Assembly: GCF_003700275.1 (NCBI RefSeq)
Contig: NZ_RBRE01000089.1
Span: 52,562-116,561, forward strand
Direction: 5' to 3'
DNA: 64,000 bases
From: Pseudomonas cichorii
Lineage (GTDB): Bacteria > Pseudomonadota > Gammaproteobacteria > Pseudomonadales > Pseudomonadaceae
Shown: one piece after another, positions 57,226-64,000 of the stretch
How positions within the stretch are numbered: the first letter of the stretch is position 1
Layout of the letters: every line of letters starts with the position of its first letter
Made by a program: the position numbers and the translations under genes
Notes under the pieces: model-generated
Told to the model about the DNA's origin: nothing
Database searches by the model: none
What the model saw: the letters and a program-made list of their open reading frames with translations, nothing else

Positions 57226-58998
57226 ATGCACGCCTTGAGCAAAGTACACATCAAGAACTTTCGCTCTTGCAGGCAAGTGATCTTGCCACTCGGCGATTTC
57301 ACCCCACTGGTCGGTCAAAATAACGCAGGAAAATCTACTATCCTGGATGCGATCAGGCTGGTGCTTGCGCCCAAGGCATTCGCGAAGACAGATGCGAATG
57401 ACCCTGCCCAGCCCATCATCATAAGCGCCTGTGTATCCGGGATTACCGATGAGCTGATTGCGCAGATCCCTGAAGCCCGACATCAAGCCGCTATTAATCC
57501 CTACTGCATCGGCGGAGACCTTTGGATCAGGATTTCTGCGTTAGGCTCGGCTAGGCCTTCCACGGAGGTTTGGGAGAATGCTGAACTCGATGATCAAGGT
57601 GTCCCTACCTCTTGGCGCTCCTATCCGACGGGCCTGCCTCAAGCCATTTCGGCGTTGCTACCAGAAGCGTTGCATATCCGCGCCATGGACGATGTTCAGG
57701 AAGACTTAGGTAAAGGCAAAGCTGGCAGCACAATTCGTGGGCTACTGGATGAAATCATGGCACCCATCCTCACTGCTCACCAAGAGGTACAGGATGCACT
57801 CACAGCAGTCAGGAATATCCTGGGATCCGACGGTGAGAACCGATCCCCTCTGCTGACTGAGTTCGACACCAGTGCCACCAGCGCCCTCTCGAGCTTCTTC
57901 CCTGGTTTGCAGTTAAACCTGGACGTACCATCAATCGACGTTAAGGAGTTTTTCAAGAGCGGTGATCTGAACGTGACAGATGAGATATCTGGTCAAACCA
58001 GACGATTCGACACTTTAGGTAGCGGTGCTCAGCGCGCAATACAAATGGCCTTGATCCGGCTCCTAGCCGACATCCGTAAAACCCGCGATCAAGACCTTTC
58101 TCGTCGTCTCTTGCTGATCGATGAACCCGAGACTTTTCTCCACCCACAAGGTGTCAGGGGCCTTAGGGAAGCACTTCATGTGCTTTCAAAATCCGGCTAC
58201 CAAGTCGTTTTTACCACCCATTCACCATTGATGGTGAGCAGGGATAACGCGCCCGAAACGGTCATCGTGCGCAGATCACGGGAGAATGGTTCCGAGGTTC
58301 GGATTCCGATGGGCACGGCGGTTACTCAAGCTATAGCAGAGGCTCAAGCCCAATCTCGAACTCTCTTTGAGCTCGGAAACATTGCGGAGATCTATTTCGC
58401 CGAAAAGGTAATTTTGTGCGAGGGCAAAACCGACCAGAGGCTGCTACCCCTCATTTACGAAAAGCTCTATGGCGTTAGTCCGGAGCTTGAACGGATCTGT
58501 TTCGTTGCCCTTGGGAGTTGCACCGCTATCCCTAAAGGATTTTCTGTGCTGACGGCAATGGGTATCAAATGTGGCGTGATCGCTGACTTGGATTTTGCAT
58601 TCACCCACGCTAGAGGCCCCTGGCTTACGAAGGAATGCGAAGAGATGGATAACGTCAAATCTGTACTTCGGGTTGTCAGCCAAGCCGAAGGTTTCCAGCT
58701 CGGAGGAAATGGAATGCCTCAGAAATCCCAAAGCGGAACTGCAGCGGACTGTTGGGCTGCCTTCGCGAGGCATGCTGAAGGCCGACCGCTCGCAAACGCC
58801 GCCCATGAGGCCATGAAGGCAACGTTCTCAACCTGGGTCTGGCCAATGGGGTGCATTGAGGACGCATTAAACATTGAAGAGAAGGGAGAAGCAGCCATCA
58901 TCGCCCAGGAGGACAGCATCAGGAACTGGCAGCCGGAGGTAATTGACCAAGAGTTTCCCGTTTTCCGTAGCACTCTAGATTGGATGCGGGCTATCTGA
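57226..58998 (+). CDS. OLD-family ATP-dependent nuclease (AAA ATPase plus TOPRIM)
   Basis: A protein of 590 residues. An SMC/RecF-like ATPase head is shown by HIKNFRSCRQ, Walker A GQNNAGKST near residues 30-38, the signature region LGSGAQRAIQMAL near 265, and Walker B LLLIDEPETFLHPQG near 295. VFTTHSPLMV is the H-loop. The TOPRIM nuclease domain follows with LCEGKTDQ near 395 and VIADLDFAF near 451. Such proteins act in phage defence (P2 Old; GajA of Gabija), but no gajB-like helicase gene is adjacent, so this would be a stand-alone OLD. The start at 57226 has AAAGGA upstream; the frame upstream of it runs through the repeat. Confidence 0.86.
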   Translation: MHALSKVHIKNFRSCRQVILPLGDFTPLVGQNNAGKSTILDAIRLVLAPKAFAKTDANDPAQPIIISACVSGITDELIAQIPEARHQAAINPYCIGGDLWIRISALGSARPSTEVWENAELDDQGVPTSWRSYPTGLPQAISALLPEALHIRAMDDVQEDLGKGKAGSTIRGLLDEIMAPILTAHQEVQDALTAVRNILGSDGENRSPLLTEFDTSATSALSSFFPGLQLNLDVPSIDVKEFFKSGDLNVTDEISGQTRRFDTLGSGAQRAIQMALIRLLADIRKTRDQDLSRRLLLIDEPETFLHPQGVRGLREALHVLSKSGYQVVFTTHSPLMVSRDNAPETVIVRRSRENGSEVRIPMGTAVTQAIAEAQAQSRTLFELGNIAEIYFAEKVILCEGKTDQRLLPLIYEKLYGVSPELERICFVALGSCTAIPKGFSVLTAMGIKCGVIADLDFAFTHARGPWLTKECEEMDNVKSVLRVVSQAEGFQLGGNGMPQKSQSGTAADCWAAFARHAEGRPLANAAHEAMKATFSTWVWPMGCIEDALNIEEKGEAAIIAQEDSIRNWQPEVIDQEFPVFRSTLDWMRAI

Positions 58999-59010
58999 CA
59001 GAACCTCAAT

Positions 59011-59038
59011 TGTAATGCTTCCATTTGGGAGCATTACA
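59011..59038. promoter_or_regulatory. Twelve-base-pair palindrome after the OLD nuclease gene
   Basis: TGTAATGCTTCC and GGGAGCATTACA form an almost perfect 12-bp stem with an ATTT loop and one G-T pair. No T-run follows on the plus strand, so it may be an operator or an RNA hairpin rather than a standard terminator. Confidence 0.45.
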
Positions 59039-59119
59039 TGGGCAAATCCTGATTAATGATCCCGTTCGGAGCTGCATAGCTGCTCGCCGGTTCAGCTAAA
59101 AAACTATTGGGCCCTTAGC

Positions 59120-59926
59120 ATGTACAAGAAAGACCACTCGCCTCACGAAACTCCCAGCGAAACGCTGGATGAAAACGGCAATCGCGTCAAAAACCCGAAC
59201 AGGATCACGGTCAATCAGCACGTGATCCCCCAGGCGCATCTGAAGGAATGGCTGGCTGGAGAAAACCTTATAACGATATACCGCAAGCAAGGTGGCGACC
59301 CAATATACCGAGCCCCGAAGGATGCGTTCGTTGTTGCCAGACTGTGGGATCAGCCTACTGAGCAAGGCATGATCAAAACGAACGAGGACAACTATCAGCA
59401 GCAGCTGACGTTACTCGCAGAGACCGGAAGCATCGCTCGCTCCCCCTGGATCACAGAATACTTCGTGATGTTGGCAGCACGTGCCTATTTTGCAGCCAAA
59501 GAAAGACCGCTTTACGACTCCACCATGGAGCCCCCGTCTTGGGCGCCGTCTCAGGCTGACCTTGAAGAGGATGAAGTGGAGCAAGTGCATGATACCGTCC
59601 GAACCTACAGGGGAGCTGGAAACCCACATGCTACAGCCCGCACGGTTGTGAGCATGGCACTCACATCGTTCTTCATCAGAGGGCGGGTGCTGATTGAGGA
59701 CACTGTATGGGTGCCCTTCACTACGACGGGGGAGAAGTTCATCCTCCCCGACTCGAACGTAGCGCTGTACGAGAAACGTTTTCTAGCACTGCCCGTGAGC
59801 CCGGAACTCGTGTTGCTTGACGAGAAGCTACTTGCCGGGCTCCAAGAGGCCGGCCAACTCACGCCGACATACCTCAACAAGCGCTTCCTGGAGTCATCGG
59901 TTCGCTACTACGTTGCCCCCAAGTAA
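59120..59926 (+). CDS. DUF4238-like protein
   Basis: A soluble protein of 268 residues. NRITVNQHVIPQAHLKEWL near residue 30 matches the DUF4238 opening pattern, in which a His-x-x-Pro is followed by an aromatic or hydrophobic strand. A later acidic stretch (DLEEDEVEQVHDTV) and a C-terminal PVSPELVLLDEKL are also visible. The biochemical function is unknown. It lies in the island cargo between the OLD nuclease gene and a small membrane protein gene. The start has only a weak ribosome-binding site. Confidence 0.68.
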   Translation: MYKKDHSPHETPSETLDENGNRVKNPNRITVNQHVIPQAHLKEWLAGENLITIYRKQGGDPIYRAPKDAFVVARLWDQPTEQGMIKTNEDNYQQQLTLLAETGSIARSPWITEYFVMLAARAYFAAKERPLYDSTMEPPSWAPSQADLEEDEVEQVHDTVRTYRGAGNPHATARTVVSMALTSFFIRGRVLIEDTVWVPFTTTGEKFILPDSNVALYEKRFLALPVSPELVLLDEKLLAGLQEAGQLTPTYLNKRFLESSVRYYVAPK

Positions 59927-59994
59927 ACCCTGCTCAAGGCATGCACGCTTCGCCCACAGCCAGAACAGATACGCTCTGGCTGCTCTCAGGGCAT

Positions 59995-60183
59995 TCAGGC
60001 TGGAAGGAGGGTGTATACCTGCTTGCGCCTTCCATACACCGCAATCTGGAGCAATTCATTTCCAGCGCTGGCAGCCTCGGCGATCTTCGGCAGCTGGGCC
60101 ATGCGCGACACCATTCCCTGAGCATCAGCCCCTGAGCTACCATCGAGATATATCTGATCAACTAGGTTCCAGGGAAGACACAC
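59995..60183 (-). CDS. Possible small ORF on the opposite strand
   Basis: A 62-residue frame with a GTG start, reading GSSGADAQGMVSRMAQLPKI and ending in RRKQVYTLLPA. The composition looks protein-like rather than random, and the codons are mostly GC-rich at third positions. It could be a remnant gene or chance. It fills the gap between the DUF4238 gene and the next gene. Confidence 0.25.
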   Translation of the reverse strand: MCLPWNLVDQIYLDGSSGADAQGMVSRMAQLPKIAEAASAGNELLQIAVYGRRKQVYTLLPA

Positions 60184-60756
60184 ATGCCGAACATTTGGTC
60201 GAAGCTGCCAGATATCATTGGCGCCTGGATTGGCCTGGCAATCGGCCTTTTCCTAATGCCGCTCTTTTTCCTGCCCGCCTTCCTGTTCGGCTGGATCATG
60301 TGGGGCTGGGCTTCACCGGCAGCGATCTATTCATTCATCTACGACAAGACATTCATGATCGTCATCGGGGTGGCTTTGCTGCTGCTCCTGATTTGGACGG
60401 AGGGGTTTAAGGCATCGCTGGATGAGGCACCTGCCCTGGCCAAATTCCAGTACGAGACGCCGAACCCAGGGTGGTTATGGCGCTACTACCTTGGCCGGAA
60501 CAGAGATCTCATCGAAGCCTACTGGCGCGTCTACAACTTCGACTTCACGGAAGACTCGCTTGCTGTGTACCTGCAGCAACATATGCCTAAGGTGTATCGG
60601 CGCCATACGCAGGCGATGTCATTCTTCCCCGAATGGTTAGCGCTTCAGCGTGTCAGCGGCCACATTCGAAACAGCCATGTCAGGCACACTCGTAACGGGC
60701 CGGTGAATGTGAGATCGCACCATGTTAGTGACCATACGAGGTCAAGACGTCGATGA
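60184..60756 (+). CDS. Two-helix membrane protein of unknown function
   Basis: A protein of 190 residues. Hydrophobic segments lie at about 10-42 (GAWIGLAIGLFLMPLFFLPA, possibly a hairpin) and 57-77 (FMIVIGVALLLLLIW). A soluble domain follows (PGWLWRYYLGRNRDLIEAYW), and the tail is Arg/His-rich. CAGGGAAGACACAC before the ATG gives a reasonable ribosome-binding site. I do not recognise the family. In this cargo context a membrane effector is possible but unproven. Confidence 0.6.
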   Translation: MPNIWSKLPDIIGAWIGLAIGLFLMPLFFLPAFLFGWIMWGWASPAAIYSFIYDKTFMIVIGVALLLLLIWTEGFKASLDEAPALAKFQYETPNPGWLWRYYLGRNRDLIEAYWRVYNFDFTEDSLAVYLQQHMPKVYRRHTQAMSFFPEWLALQRVSGHIRNSHVRHTRNGPVNVRSHHVSDHTRSRRR

Positions 60757-60825
60757 AATCTCCGCAGCCCTAGCTGATTTAAGTAGCTAAAATTTTATAC
60801 CACAAGTTAATTAAAGGGATTTTTA

Positions 60826-61941
60826 ATGTCTGTTCGAAAATACATTCTAGAACGCTCACTGCTCCAGCCTGCCGATATCATCCTAACCGGCGACAAGGGC
60901 GGGGTAAGTCTCTCCGTAAGAGCCGCCACAATCAGCAGATATTCGCATGCTGCCATTTATGTCGGAGACACTACTATCGAAGCTACGATGGCTGGCGTTT
61001 TCTCAAAAAATCCCCAACGCCTGATATTCGATAGACTTACGGATGTACTGGTTTTACGTGCGAAACGCCCGCTATCTGAGCTTGAGACTCGCGCAATTTG
61101 CTCCTATGCCCAATCAAAAGTCGGAAGCCTCTACGCCCTCAATGAAGCGATTACCATTAAGCTGAGGACGCTGTTAAGACATCAAGATTCAAAGCAGCAG
61201 TTCTGCTCAAGGTTGGTTGCGAAATCTTATGAGCATGCTGAATTTGATTTGATGAACTTGAGAAATCCTGCATTCTGCACGCCCAAACAATTGGCGCTAT
61301 GCAAAGCGTTCGAGCCGGTTAAAGGGGTTGTCAGGCCTGCTAGCGAGGCAGAGATTGCATTTGCAGAACGCGATGACCCTGCGCAGGAAAATCATCGGCG
61401 GCTTTATGACTGGCTAAATAAAGTAAGAGAATTAGTCAGCCAAGATAAAGAGTTATATGGGAAATGGGACATCCAGTCTCAGAACGAGGTGGATGGGTTT
61501 CTTTTAGCACACCCTGAATACGACATCCAAATATCCAAATATATGGAGGACAGCGAGTATTTAGACTTCTACACCATAGAGTCGCGCCACAACCCCTATC
61601 GCTACAAAATCGAACTATTCATGCATCGTCTTTCCCAGACCGAAGAACCAGACGAATTCATAGACGATGAACTATCCAAAGAAATAAACATCTTCCAACG
61701 CTTTGCCAAAATGCAGAATCATTATGCTGATCAATACAAAATCAAAAACCTAAAATTCTTCAAGCTGCAGATACAGCTTTATAATAACATGCTGTCAGAA
61801 ATACTTGTTCGCGTATCTGTTGTACGAGAGGCCCTTTTAGAACTTGGGTTAATTGATGAGGCTGAAAGCCTTGAAGCATCGATTAATGCAGTAGCATCAG
61901 TAGTTAGAGAGGGGCACGAGGCTCTCAGGGGCGCCAGTTGA
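60826..61941 (+). CDS. YiiX/YebB-like permuted NlpC/P60 cysteine hydrolase with long C-terminal extension
   Basis: A protein of 371 residues in markedly AT-rich DNA. The first 170 residues form a circularly permuted NlpC/P60 (papain-like) domain: ISRYSHAAIYVGD with catalytic His41, then FCSRLVAKSYE with catalytic Cys127. The remaining 200 residues are helical and charged and match nothing I know. Related enzymes hydrolyse amide or ester bonds in peptides or lipids. AAAGGG before the ATG is a good ribosome-binding site. It is a cargo gene with no obvious partner. Confidence 0.75.
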   Translation: MSVRKYILERSLLQPADIILTGDKGGVSLSVRAATISRYSHAAIYVGDTTIEATMAGVFSKNPQRLIFDRLTDVLVLRAKRPLSELETRAICSYAQSKVGSLYALNEAITIKLRTLLRHQDSKQQFCSRLVAKSYEHAEFDLMNLRNPAFCTPKQLALCKAFEPVKGVVRPASEAEIAFAERDDPAQENHRRLYDWLNKVRELVSQDKELYGKWDIQSQNEVDGFLLAHPEYDIQISKYMEDSEYLDFYTIESRHNPYRYKIELFMHRLSQTEEPDEFIDDELSKEINIFQRFAKMQNHYADQYKIKNLKFFKLQIQLYNNMLSEILVRVSVVREALLELGLIDEAESLEASINAVASVVREGHEALRGAS

Positions 61942-62198
61942 CTTCATGACATATCTGCCAATGAGCATAGGGCGGAGGGTATGCATGCACACGGCCACAC
62001 CACTGCATGGCCTTCCCCCCAACTCACCTGATCCTAGACACTCGCGAAGCCAAGATGATAGCTTTGCCGCACCTGATCTCCCTGGATCAAACGGTCGGCT
62101 CGTGAAGGCTCAAATGCCACAGGTGAACACCCTTTTTATCGCACGCATTTCGACGATAGTCAGCGGGCAGCCGACACCCTGGCGACCGGAGAATTGCT

Positions 62199-63110
62199 AT
62201 GCGCGTTCCAATCTATCCAGACGACCTGATCCGTAATCGCGGCTTCAAAAGCCTGTCCAAGCAATTGCAGCAGCACTGGTGTGGCCCAGCCCCAATCTCA
62301 CTTGCAGATGCTCAAAAAGCACTCGCACGAGGGCTGGGTTATGAGAGCTTCCATGATCTCAGCGAGACCTCAAAGGTCTGCCCCCCAGATGCGCCAGTAC
62401 CGCCTGAAGCCGAAGTCAGGCAGGCAATTGGCTCATCCATCAAAACCACCCTTCAGTCAGAAGCGTCGCTGTCTGTAGAACAACTGAAGCTGGAACAGCT
62501 TGTAAACGATCTCTCACTGAAAAAGCTCGTAGCCTTCAAACGTGTGCAGGTGTCTCCAGGTGCTAGTCATGGCCTGTTATCTGAACTGGTTCGCGGGGAT
62601 CAGCCGGGGTTGTCAAAGGAACACGTTCAGACGCTGGAAAAGATCCTTGCCGAATCTGGGAGCTTGAGAGATCGAGCGCTGTTCGCATGCATGCTGGGTG
62701 CTTTGCGGCAAAACGAGTTCCTGTCGGCCAGAATGCAGCATAGTGCTCCGGTGTATGGTGTGAAGAGCCGTGAAACCAAGAATGTTATTGAAGCGATCCC
62801 CGATAGGCACAGGTCGATGTTTGAGCAGTACATCAAGACCTCGAAGCTGTCGGAAGGAGAATATCTTTTCCGTGCGGCTAATGGCTCTGGGCGTCCACTA
62901 TCGCCTTACGCGCTGAGAAAGATCTGTGTCTCGTGGGCTTGCAAAGCGGATATTAATGCGGGCCTGCTTACACCTCATGCCATCCGAAGCACTACAGATA
63001 ATTATGCGGACTTCATGCGTCAAATCATCGATAGCACGGGGCACCACTCAGCCAATATGTCACTGGCATACGCAGTCGGACTACCGACAACCAGTAGCAC
63101 TGTTCACTAG
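62199..63110 (+). CDS. Tyrosine recombinase with short N-terminal domain (fifth recombinase of the island)
   Basis: A protein of 303 residues. The C-terminal half carries a full catalytic set: LGALRQNEF (Arg170), HAIRST (His260, Arg263), TGHHSANMSLAYA (His282, Tyr291). The N terminus contains ISLADAQKALARGLGYESFHDL, a short motif I have seen at the start of accessory-element proteins. CGGAG before the ATG is a good ribosome-binding site. The second copy of the structured repeat lies about 100 bases downstream, the same order as after the 475-residue recombinase gene. Confidence 0.72.
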   Translation: MRVPIYPDDLIRNRGFKSLSKQLQQHWCGPAPISLADAQKALARGLGYESFHDLSETSKVCPPDAPVPPEAEVRQAIGSSIKTTLQSEASLSVEQLKLEQLVNDLSLKKLVAFKRVQVSPGASHGLLSELVRGDQPGLSKEHVQTLEKILAESGSLRDRALFACMLGALRQNEFLSARMQHSAPVYGVKSRETKNVIEAIPDRHRSMFEQYIKTSKLSEGEYLFRAANGSGRPLSPYALRKICVSWACKADINAGLLTPHAIRSTTDNYADFMRQIIDSTGHHSANMSLAYAVGLPTTSSTVH

Positions 63111-63211
63111 GCCCATACTCGGAAATGGTAGAAAGCTTCATTCGCGAGGCCATTGGCGGTTTCCCTACCCTATGGGTCGACGGCGATCTGAAGTATCCCC
63201 GCTTTGGGCCA

Positions 63212-63325
63212 GCCCCCTGTCGGGGTACGGCTGTCGTGAACCAAACCTTGGCTTCGCCAGGGTTTGGCCCTCCGGGCGTCCATCCTCAGGCCTTTGGCCC
63301 AAAGGGCCTGCGCGCTCCGCTTGCG
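63212..63325. repeat. Structured ~114-bp direct repeat, copy 2
   Basis: The homologue of 56990-57102. Strong secondary structure is visible: CCCC/GGGG around TGT at the start; CCAAACC-T-TGGC and GCCA-G-GGTTTGG, a 12-bp stem with a TTC loop; and CAGGCC-TTTG paired with CAAA-G-GGCCTG. It follows the 303-residue recombinase gene. Confidence 0.85.
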
Positions 63326-63436
63326 ATCATGGCCTGTATCCGAGCAACTCCTCCAGGTATATCCAGCGAATGCAGCCTGGTGATTACCGTTCCGAAGGCT
63401 AATGCGAGGTCGATTTGTCTAGCCTATGTGGGAAAT

Positions 63437-63503
63437 TGCATTCCACCTGATCATCCGTATGCATTGCACTGACCAGTCATTTGCATTCGACCTGACCAGA
63501 CGT
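63437..63503. repeat. Three tandem 22-23 bp repeats, IS21-end-like
   Basis: TGCATTCCACCTGATCATCC, TGCATTGCACTGACCAGTCA and TGCATTCGACCTGACCAGAC start at 63437, 63460 and 63482. Multiple copies of such TGCATT-CACCTGACCA units are found at the ends of IS21-family elements. No istA or istB gene lies in the window, so this may be a solo end. Confidence 0.55.
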
Positions 63504-63733
63504 TCACATCGAATTTGGCCGCTACGCTTCGTATACTTGACCGGTTGAAGTCCACAGCCAAAAGCAGTCAGTGAGCGGAGCGGTTTCAGAGTCGCTATTC
63601 CGAGCTACCTCGACGGCTTGCGCTGATCCCATAACGCATACACTATTCGGCTAGCCTGCCGACCAGATGTCGACGCTATGGGCACAGCGGCGCTCATGAT
63701 TAACGCGAATTATCTAGTTTTTAGAGGATTTTC

Positions 63734-63988
63734 ATGAAAACGCCGGGAAGAAATGATCCTTGTTGGTGCAAATCAGGGAGAAAGTATAAACACTGCCACC
63801 GAGATACGGAAAATCAGGCATCTGTAGCGACTCACACAGTGATTCAAACTCTAGGCTCCTTCAAAAAAACTAGAAAATGCAGCGTCCCACAATCACTGGC
63901 GCATGAATGCTCAACTAAGATAATTAACGCTCACACAGTTTCAAAAAGCTCATCCTTGAAAGTGATAGCCAAAGACGGGCATGTGTAG
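63734..63988 (+). CDS. SEC-C zinc-motif protein, short and possibly truncated
   Basis: An 84-residue ORF. GRNDPCWCKSGRKYKHCH near the N terminus is a SEC-C zinc-binding motif (CxC ... CH). A second cysteine-containing segment (QSLAHECSTKIINAHTVSKS) follows. Proteins with this start are usually longer as I remember them, so the stop right after KVIAKDGHV may mark truncation by an element beginning near 63985. The start ATG has AGAGGA upstream, a good ribosome-binding site. Confidence 0.6.
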   Translation: MKTPGRNDPCWCKSGRKYKHCHRDTENQASVATHTVIQTLGSFKKTRKCSVPQSLAHECSTKIINAHTVSKSSSLKVIAKDGHV

Positions 63989-64000
63989 TGGTCAACTTTT

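Larger units (their letters stand above)
63111..63733. other. Gene-free region at the right side of the cargo
   Basis: About 620 bases without a convincing gene. It holds the second structured repeat (63212-63325), three 22-23 bp repeats (63437-63503) and AT-rich sequence before the SEC-C ORF. Confidence 0.5.
50479..64000. mobile_element. Recombinase-operon genomic island inserted in hrpB (right end outside window)
   Basis: The left junction is set by loss of hrpB coding at about 50478/50479. The island carries a four-gene tyrosine-recombinase operon reading inward, then cargo genes and a fifth tyrosine recombinase. It is clearly AT-richer than the core genome over 50479-55000 and 60780-61941. 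The other hrpB half is not seen, so the island continues past 64000. Multi-recombinase modules of this kind are known from Tn554 (TnpABC), RIT elements and gamma-mobile-trio islands. Confidence 0.82.

Noticed and set aside
57226..58998. Gabija system
   Set aside because: The OLD protein is GajA-like in architecture, but no UvrD-type helicase (GajB) is encoded beside it.

Overview
The window looks like a Pseudomonas chromosome, probably of the fluorescens/syringae lineage. The evidence is the GC-rich coding, the gene order morA-glyA ... yjiA-yjiX-btsT/cstA-mapZ-radA ... mscL-fpr ... rlmG (from memory, close to PA4601-PA4627 of P. aeruginosa), a cyanide-insensitive oxidase operon, and many REP-type palindromes built around the bases GCGGATTTATCCGC / TTCGCGAATGAATT. 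No rRNA, tRNA or CRISPR array was recognised.

Bases 1-40900 are mostly ordinary core genome: ettA, the bifunctional c-di-GMP enzyme MorA, glyA, the COG0523 GTPase/YjiX/pyruvate-transporter cluster, the PilZ adaptor MapZ, radA, mscL, fpr, rlmG, cioAB with a small DUF2474 subunit, a purine permease coupled to trmA, a zinc metallopeptidase, tesB, an HDAC-family deacetylase, rhlE, and various transporters, hydrolases and regulators. One cassette stands out here. At 7690-10103 a PLP-dependent alpha-oxoamine-synthase-like gene and an MFS exporter sit 2 bases apart in AT-richer DNA, which looks like a make-and-export pair for an unknown small molecule.

Bases 41048-47965 form a polymorphic toxin locus on the minus strand. 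Its RHS protein is split into two translationally coupled genes, each with its own signal peptide. A second N-terminal half lies upstream with only a relic of its partner. Downstream are a toxin tip, an overlapping immunity-like gene, a frameshifted toxin fragment and an orphan immunity-like gene.

From about 50479 to beyond the right edge, the DNA is a genomic island inserted in the helicase gene hrpB, exactly in the codons of its DEFHER (DExH) motif. The island begins with a four-gene overlapping operon: three large tyrosine-recombinase-like proteins and one small coiled-coil protein. This resembles Tn554-type, RIT or gamma-mobile-trio (GMT) modules. The cargo follows: an OLD-family ATPase-TOPRIM nuclease, a DUF4238-like protein, a two-helix membrane protein, a permuted NlpC/P60 (YiiX-like) hydrolase with a long extension, and a fifth tyrosine recombinase with a complete catalytic set. 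A structured repeat of about 114 bp occurs twice in direct orientation, each copy just downstream of a recombinase gene, and brackets this cargo. The right end holds three 22-23 bp repeats resembling IS21-type ends and a short SEC-C zinc-motif ORF. I consider the recombinase module, the bracketing repeat and the mostly uncharacterised cargo the best candidate for an undescribed system.
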